Shown piece by piece: positions 13,637-18,450 of a DNA stretch of 18,450 nt. The position numbers and the translations under genes were made by a program. How positions within the stretch are numbered: the stretch's first letter is position 1; every line of letters starts with the position of its first letter. Source of the stretch: an uncultured Syntrophobacteraceae bacterium (GTDB taxonomy: Bacteria > Desulfobacterota > Syntrophobacteria > Syntrophobacterales > Syntrophobacteraceae); NCBI GenBank assembly GCA_937889795.1, contig CALBZH010000801.1, positions 1 through 18,450 of the forward strand, given 5' to 3'. Below the pieces are notes generated by a model that saw only the letters and a program-made list of their open reading frames with translations, was not told the DNA's origin and ran no database searches.

Positions 13637-14953
13637 ATGGCGCTTCGGGACCAAAGAGAGGAATGCCTTGATTTGGAGGAGAGGGGGCAGCAGCAACTGG
13701 AGAGGCTCCAGAGTGTTCTCAACCGGGCGTTCAAGAGCATCCCTTTCTACCGCAACCGGTTCCGGGAGTCCAGCCTCGATCCGTCTCAGGTTGAGCGGCT
13801 GGAAGATCTCGCTACAGTCCCATTCACGGAGCGGGCTCATTTCAGCGAGAATTACCCCTATGGCTTGTTTGCCGTCCCGTTGCGGGATGTCGTGCGGATC
13901 CATACGTCGCCTGGCCTGTTCATGCAGCCTACCGTGAGCGGTTATACGAAGCACGACCTGGCGGTCTGGAGAGAGCTGGTTGCACGCGCATTGGTCGCTG
14001 CCGGCGTTTCGAGCGTGGACATTCTGCAGGTCGACCTGGATGTGGGTTTGGCAAATTGGGGAAGGGATTACAAGGACGGGGCCGAAATTGTTGAAGCCAG
14101 CGTTATCCCCTTGACCGTGCTTCATCCGGAAAAGCAGCTCATGATCCTTCGGGATTACCGCACGTCCACGCTGGTCACGACGGCGTCAGCGGCCAGCCAG
14201 TTGGCTCGGGGGATGTATCGCGCGAGCCTGAATGCCAACGCGCTGGCCTTGAAGACCTTGATTTTGGTGGGGGAACCGCCGGATGATGAGGCGCGGCATC
14301 GCCTCGAAGATGAGCTCCATGTGAAGACATGGGTGCATTACGGGCTTAGTGATGTTCCCGGGCCTGCACTTGCGTTCGAATGCGACGTTCGGGATGGACT
14401 CCACGTGAGCGAAGATCATTTCCTGGCCGAGGTGATCGATAGGGACTCGGGAAAGCCGGTCCCGGAGGGGGAAGCGGGAGAGCTCGTTCTGACGACGCTC
14501 ACGACGCGTGCGTTTCCGCTCGTTCGATTCAAGACCGGGGATCGTGTTCGGTTTGTCCACGGGAACTGCCCTTGTGGGAGAACTCTGCGGCGTATTCAGT
14601 GGCTGCCTGAACGTGCGGATGATCTGATGGTCATTCGAGGCGTCAAAGTCAACCGTAGGCATGCCTCGATGGTCATGGAGCGCGTCTTGGGCTTCGTCCC
14701 GGCGAAACTGAGATTCTTGATCCGAAAATCCGCGATGCGGGATTACCTCGAGATATGGCTCCAGGTAGAAGACCGGCTGTTTTCGGATGAAATCAAGCAA
14801 ATGGAGAAGGTGGTCCTGCGGTTAGGGATCGAGCTCGAGCAGGAGCTGGGTGTCTCGGTACGCATCCGGTTCAAGGAGGAAGGCTCATTCCAGCCGTCCC
14901 CATTGGAGCCGGTTTCTGAGTGTATGGATAGAAAGGATGGTATAATCGAATAG
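13637..14953 (+). CDS. PaaK-like protein lacking ATP-binding and catalytic motifs (probable pseudoenzyme)
   Basis: A 438-residue homologue of the phenylacetate-CoA ligase at the head of the operon, colinear along its whole length. Shared landmarks are SIPFYRNRF, ENYPYGLFAVP, VHYGLSDVPGP (Tyr235), GLHVSEDHFLAEVID, a CPCGRT turn and ADDLMVIRGVKV. The P-loop, however, is HTSPGLFMQPTVSGYT (residues 89-104) in place of the S-S-G-T-T-G-K-S pattern. The C-terminal stretch that should carry the catalytic lysine reads FKEEGSFQPSPLEP. The frame is intact, so this is diverged under a coding constraint rather than decayed. It should not make acyl-adenylate and may bind ligand or partner with the active ligase. 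GAGGGG precedes the ATG, and it follows livF by three bases, so it is the last gene of the operon. Confidence 0.85.
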   Translation: MALRDQREECLDLEERGQQQLERLQSVLNRAFKSIPFYRNRFRESSLDPSQVERLEDLATVPFTERAHFSENYPYGLFAVPLRDVVRIHTSPGLFMQPTVSGYTKHDLAVWRELVARALVAAGVSSVDILQVDLDVGLANWGRDYKDGAEIVEASVIPLTVLHPEKQLMILRDYRTSTLVTTASAASQLARGMYRASLNANALALKTLILVGEPPDDEARHRLEDELHVKTWVHYGLSDVPGPALAFECDVRDGLHVSEDHFLAEVIDRDSGKPVPEGEAGELVLTTLTTRAFPLVRFKTGDRVRFVHGNCPCGRTLRRIQWLPERADDLMVIRGVKVNRRHASMVMERVLGFVPAKLRFLIRKSAMRDYLEIWLQVEDRLFSDEIKQMEKVVLRLGIELEQELGVSVRIRFKEEGSFQPSPLEPVSECMDRKDGIIE

Positions 14954-15236
14954 ATAAGCCTATCTCATCGAGTGACCTACGATGTGATTGCGGCTAAGGT
15001 ATTATTATTTTTAGGAAGGTAGTGAGCTGCGCATGCATTTTTTATCGACGTAAGTTTTGCTCTATGCTAGATTCCCACTCGCTAAATTCGCCTCACGTTG
15101 AAATCATTCCGGTTGTCACGATCTGGTTCTGACAGTGGTCTGCGGGGGCCCGGCTTATTCCGGGGGGCGCGCTGTCGGGGTGTGCGGACACCGATGCTCT
15201 GTATTGGGGCGTCGCCGTCTGGGCAGCACGCCAAAA

Positions 15237-15263
15237 TGTCACACAGTCGCATTGATGGTGACA
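15237..15263. repeat. Inverted repeat TGTCAC-N15-GTGACA
   Basis: A perfect 6-bp dyad (15237-15242 and 15258-15263), centred about 100 bases upstream of the HDOD start. A third TGTCAC half-site lies at 15114-15119. Geometry fits a dimeric regulator site, but no regulator is known. Confidence 0.35.
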
Positions 15264-15268
15264 CAAAA

Positions 15269-15294
15269 CTGGTTTGAGGTTCTGTCTGGTTTGA
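15269..15294 (+). repeat. Direct repeat CTGGTTTGA, 17-base period
   Basis: Two exact 9-base copies at 15269-15277 and 15286-15294, separated by 8 bases and ending about 58 bases upstream of the HDOD start codon. A diverged copy, CTGGTTCTGA, begins near 15123. This could be an activator or repressor site. Confidence 0.4.
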
Positions 15295-15352
15295 CCGACT
15301 TATTTTGCTGAATGAGCCCTTTAAAACTCCATTATTCTAAGCGTGTCTGCTC

Positions 15353-16261
15353 ATGACAGACAGTTCGTGCGAAGGAATCCCTTTGGTGCAAAAGGCGCAG
15401 ATGGCAATAAGTCCGTTGGATGAGCAGGCAGCTCTTACCAGGATTGCGCAGGTTCGAGATTTTCCGATGCTGACAGGAGCCGTACAAAGGCTGCTTGAGA
15501 TCATTCACACGGAAATCGAATCCGAGCGGGAGATTGAGACCATCATCTTGTACGATCAGGTCCTCTCAGCTCGAATCCTGAGAGTCGCCAATTCGGCCTT
15601 TTACGGTGCCCGCGGAAGCATCGGAACCATCTCCAGGGCGATGCTTCAGATTGGCCTCGAGGAAGTGCGGTCCATTTGCCTGTGCTACCTGCTGATGCAG
15701 CTCTGTTCCGATGATGGCCGATTTGAGGAGCTCGAGCGCGAGAGGCTGTGGAAGCATGCGTTCACCACAGCGAAGATCGCCTCGGAGATCTCCCGAAAAC
15801 GCCCCTGGATCAGCGCGGAGAAGGCCTATGTCTGCGGGCTGCTGCACGACTTCGGACGGGTGGCGATGGCCTATACGTTCGGCGAGCACCACCGGGCGAT
15901 TTCGGGGCTGGCGGACCTGAGGGGAGTACCGGCCTGGTACATTGAGCTTCAGTACGGACTGACCCATACGACAATCGGGAGGTGGATCGCTACCAAGTGG
16001 TCACTGCCCGAGGTGTTTCAGCGAGTCATGGAATTTCATCATCAACCGGAGAAAAGCCCATCCTATGGACCGGAAGTGAGGCTTGTTGCGTTGGCTGATA
16101 TCCTTGCCAATGCGGATCGCTTCCCGAGCCTCCTGGATGATCCCCAGACGCACGCTGTTTGTCGAGAGCTGTACATCGCGGACGAGGAGTGGGATGATTA
16201 TCAGGGCGCACTTGCGGAAATCCGGCTACAGGTAGATCAGTTCTGGAATTTACTCAAGTGA
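15353..16261 (+). CDS. HDOD domain signalling protein
   Basis: A 302-residue protein whose core (about residues 35-235) is an HDOD domain. FPMLTGAVQRLLEII gives the usual opening; VLSARILRVANSAFYG and ISRAMLQIGLEEVRSI are the conserved helices. YVCGLLHDFGRVAM carries the H-D pair, and GLTHTTIGRWIATKWSLPE and VMEFHHQPE follow. HDOD proteins are cytoplasmic output or adaptor proteins in signalling, usually without proven hydrolase activity. There is no receiver, GGDEF or EAL domain attached, so it probably acts with the hybrid kinase that starts nine bases downstream. The start is uncertain: ATG 15353 lacks a clear ribosome binding site, GTG 15386 has AAGGA upstream, and ATG 15401 has AAAGG upstream. 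The choice changes only a non-conserved N-terminus. Confidence 0.9.
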   Translation: MTDSSCEGIPLVQKAQMAISPLDEQAALTRIAQVRDFPMLTGAVQRLLEIIHTEIESEREIETIILYDQVLSARILRVANSAFYGARGSIGTISRAMLQIGLEEVRSICLCYLLMQLCSDDGRFEELERERLWKHAFTTAKIASEISRKRPWISAEKAYVCGLLHDFGRVAMAYTFGEHHRAISGLADLRGVPAWYIELQYGLTHTTIGRWIATKWSLPEVFQRVMEFHHQPEKSPSYGPEVRLVALADILANADRFPSLLDDPQTHAVCRELYIADEEWDDYQGALAEIRLQVDQFWNLLK

Positions 16262-16270
16262 GGATGTTGA

Positions 16271-18424
16271 ATGGACCGTATCGTGAAAGAGATTGTTCAG
16301 GAAGGTCTTCGGGCAGCCCAAGACAAGCATGAGGAGACCGCGCAGTTTCTGAGCGTTATCCATCGAATGGCTGATCTGATCCCTCGATCCCCCGTGGTGG
16401 ACACTCTCTGCACGAGCCTTGTCCGCATTATCATTGAAGAAACTGACTTCGAAAATTGCTCGATCGTTCTATGGGACGAACAGGCAAGAAACCTGTGTCT
16501 GAAGGCGGCATTCGGTCTGGAAGATCTCTTTGAATCGCGATCTCCCAGGTCATACAATCGCTCTCTCCAGTTTCAGCCGGGCGAAGGGATAGCCGGCAGA
16601 GTCTATGCTTCGAAAGACGCCGTCTATTTGGAAAACGCGAGAGTCAGCGGCATTCCACCGAAGGGGGGGGCTGTGGTTAGTCCCGGGGCTCTGGTGTGCC
16701 TGCCCCTGCTGGATTACGGGGTGCTGAGTGTAAGCTCTACCCAGCCTAAGGCGTTTCCTCCTCAGACGCGACGCAATTGGGATCTTGTGTCTCGACTTGT
16801 CGTTCACATGCTGGGTGGTGTGGGAACGAATGGGACCCAGAGTGTTGGCTGCCCACTGAGTGATTGCGAGAAGGCGGCCATGGAAGGGGGGAACGGACGC
16901 CATGGGATCGCCTTGCGTTCCTCGATCAACCTCCGAGAACAGGCCATCGATCACACCCCTCAAGGGATTTGCCTTTTGAGCGGGGGCGGCGAAGTCGAGC
17001 ATATCAATCACAGCATGGTCGAGCTTCACGGGAGTGTGGTTTCTGATCTGAGGGGGCGCTCGCCCGCTGTGTTGTTCCAGAATCCGTTGGTTTTCGAAGA
17101 GATGTTTCAGAAGGCCGTGGATTCCGGAAGGGCTGAGACCAACAACGTTGCCCTGATCAACGCCGCCGGGGAAACCTACGTTGCGGATGTCAACCTCGTA
17201 CGGCTCTCGGATGACAAAGGCGGTATGGCAGGGTATCTGCTTGTCATCGACGACATGACCAAGCGCAATGCCTTCGCCGACAAGATGATCAAAGCCGAGA
17301 AGCTGGCGGCGTTGGGGATCATGGCCGGGGGCGTTGCTCATGACTTCAATAACCTGCTCATGGCCATCCTGGGCAATATACAGCTACTGCTTCCCCGAAT
17401 TGCGGACGAGGAGGTTCAGCGAAGGCTCCAAAACATTGAAAAGGCCGTGCATGATGGGGCCAACACGGTCAGGCGGCTTCAGAAGCTAACCGAAGTTCAA
17501 CGCGATCAACAGCCATTTCCGGTCTTGACCGAAGCGGCGGAGGCCATCACTGACGTGGTGGAGCTTACGCGACCGCGTTGGAAGAATGTCATGGAGAAAC
17601 AGGGGCATGCCATTCAGTTCCGAATGGAGCTGGAGCCTAAATGCTACCCGGCCATCAATCCCTCCGACTTGCGGGAGGTCCTGACGAATCTCATCCTCAA
17701 TGCCATCGAAGCCATGCCGGAAGGCGGCGAGGTGTCGCTCAGGTGTTATTCCCGTGATGACAGCGTATTCATCGAAGTTGCGGATACGGGGATCGGCATG
17801 AGTAAGGAAGTGGCCGCAAAGGTGTTTGACCCGTTCTACACAACCAAGGGGGTTGGCAACTCCGGTTTGGGGCTGAGCGTAAGCTGGAGTCTGGTGACGC
17901 GCAGCGGGGGCGACATCGAGGCCAGGAGCAAGCCTGGTAAGGGTTGTGCTTTCGTGCTGCGGTTCCCCCGGGTCGTGCCCGTCCGGTCGCGAGATGTCGG
18001 CGCGGATGAGCTGTCGCCCTCGAGCTCCTTGAGGATGCTCATCGTCGATGACGATGAAGAGATTTTGGGTATCCTGCGCGATATGCTCCGCCTCAAGGGG
18101 CACGCGGTTACAGCAGTCACGGACGGCGAGAAGGCCATCAAGCTTGTTGCGCGAGAGGATTATGACCTGGTCTTAACCGATCTCGGCATGCCGTCGGTGA
18201 GTGGCTGGGAGATTGCCAGACATGCCAAGTCCAAGAACCCCAAACTGCCCGTCATCCTGGTGACGGGATGGGGTGCCCAGTATGAAGAAGAGGATCTCTC
18301 GCGACGCGGGGTGGATCTGGTGCTCTCAAAGCCCTTGAGCTGGGAGAGGCTGATGGTGAGCATCAATAAGCTTCTCGGGCCAGAAAAGGCTCACCCCGAT
18401 GCGGAGCATGCCATGAGCTCCTGA
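16271..18424 (+). CDS. Hybrid sensor histidine kinase/response regulator (GAF-PAS-HisKA-HATPase-REC)
   Basis: A 717-residue cytoplasmic hybrid kinase without membrane segments. A GAF domain spans about residues 31-180 (GEGIAGRVYASKDAVYLENA is typical). A linker and a PAS domain (about 220-335) follow. HisKA contains GGVAHDFNNLLMAILGNIQ with phospho-acceptor His357. HATPase_c has the N-box around Asn477 (LTNLILNAIEAMPEGG), DTGIGM, FDPFYTTK and GLGLSV. A C-terminal receiver runs from about 586 (LIVDDDEE) with phospho-acceptor Asp637 (VLTDLGMP), the T of ILVTGWG, and the lysine of LSKPLSW. Kinase type is the NtrB-like V-A-H-D-F-N-N class. The receiver has no output domain, so signal may pass by phosphorelay or contact, possibly to the HDOD protein encoded just upstream. 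The start has GAGGA upstream. The gene ends 26 bases before the window edge. Confidence 0.94.
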   Translation: MDRIVKEIVQEGLRAAQDKHEETAQFLSVIHRMADLIPRSPVVDTLCTSLVRIIIEETDFENCSIVLWDEQARNLCLKAAFGLEDLFESRSPRSYNRSLQFQPGEGIAGRVYASKDAVYLENARVSGIPPKGGAVVSPGALVCLPLLDYGVLSVSSTQPKAFPPQTRRNWDLVSRLVVHMLGGVGTNGTQSVGCPLSDCEKAAMEGGNGRHGIALRSSINLREQAIDHTPQGICLLSGGGEVEHINHSMVELHGSVVSDLRGRSPAVLFQNPLVFEEMFQKAVDSGRAETNNVALINAAGETYVADVNLVRLSDDKGGMAGYLLVIDDMTKRNAFADKMIKAEKLAALGIMAGGVAHDFNNLLMAILGNIQLLLPRIADEEVQRRLQNIEKAVHDGANTVRRLQKLTEVQRDQQPFPVLTEAAEAITDVVELTRPRWKNVMEKQGHAIQFRMELEPKCYPAINPSDLREVLTNLILNAIEAMPEGGEVSLRCYSRDDSVFIEVADTGIGMSKEVAAKVFDPFYTTKGVGNSGLGLSVSWSLVTRSGGDIEARSKPGKGCAFVLRFPRVVPVRSRDVGADELSPSSSLRMLIVDDDEEILGILRDMLRLKGHAVTAVTDGEKAIKLVAREDYDLVLTDLGMPSVSGWEIARHAKSKNPKLPVILVTGWGAQYEEEDLSRRGVDLVLSKPLSWERLMVSINKLLGPEKAHPDAEHAMSS

Positions 18425-18450
18425 GTCAGGTTGTCTTTCGCTTCATCCCC

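Larger units (their letters stand above)
14954..15352. other. Non-coding region between the paaK/liv operon and the HDOD gene
   Basis: About 400 bases. The first 110 are AT-rich (poly-A/T patches at about 14999-15015 and 15033-15045). Positions 15130-15230 are GC-rich with hairpins: CCCGG/CCGGG around CTTATT, and GGTGT-GCGG-ACACC. Positions 15237-15294 carry an inverted repeat TGTCAC-N15-GTGACA and a 9-base direct repeat. No protein-like frame, RNA gene or clear terminator with a U-tract was recognised. A regulated promoter for the HDOD/kinase unit is the likely content. Confidence 0.45.

Noticed and set aside
14954..15352. Cyclic-di-GMP (GEMM) or other known riboswitch upstream of the HDOD gene
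   Set aside because: The hairpins lack the conserved GEMM core bases and no other riboswitch consensus could be matched by eye.

Overview
This 18.45 kb window reads as GC-rich bacterial chromosome, densely coding and mostly on the + strand. The organism is probably Gram-negative, because a stand-alone heptose-1-phosphate adenylyltransferase (LPS heptose synthesis) is present. A DsrE-like sulfur-relay protein, a NarX-type multi-PAS kinase, a PaaK/ACT/Liv operon, an HDOD protein and a GAF-PAS hybrid kinase together suggest an environmental, perhaps anaerobic, lineage such as Desulfobacterota, Nitrospirota or NC10. The sequence alone does not settle the taxonomy. No tRNA, rRNA, CRISPR array, insertion sequence or phage gene was seen.

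Layout. Positions 1-201 hold the start of a minus-strand DsrE-family gene that runs off the left edge; a possible 16-codon ORF is coupled to it at TGATG. Positions 523-2634 encode a NarX-type histidine kinase with three PAS domains. Positions 2757-3421 (minus) encode a membrane-anchored coiled-coil protein whose frame breaks exactly at a canonical -1 slippery heptamer. Positions 3865-6929 carry housekeeping or unassigned genes: a DUF1566 protein, TrmL-like tRNA methyltransferase, a GNAT-like protein, HldE2/RfaE2 and a YfgM-like membrane protein. An apparent intrinsic terminator follows.

Positions 7240-14953 form one tight operon: phenylacetate-CoA ligase (PaaK), a tandem-ACT protein, a full branched-chain-type ABC importer (substrate-binding protein, LivH, LivM, LivG, LivF), and a second PaaK homologue that has lost the adenylate-forming P-loop and the C-terminal lysine motif. 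The likely logic is import of an aromatic or branched acid or amino acid, CoA activation by the first ligase, and sensing by the ACT protein. The second ligase-like protein is probably a pseudoenzyme. Upstream of the operon is a leader with a short peptide ORF and three mutually exclusive hairpins (1:2, 2:3, 3:4) ending in a terminator 40 nt before the paaK start, laid out like a classical transcription attenuator.

After a roughly 400-base non-coding stretch with hairpins and repeats, positions 15353-18424 carry a two-gene signalling unit: an HDOD protein and a GAF-PAS-HisKA-HATPase-REC hybrid kinase.

The most notable observations are the attenuator-like leader, the inactive-looking PaaK paralogue and the slippery-site frameshift gene. 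None could be tested by database search here; each rests on direct reading of the sequence plus family knowledge.
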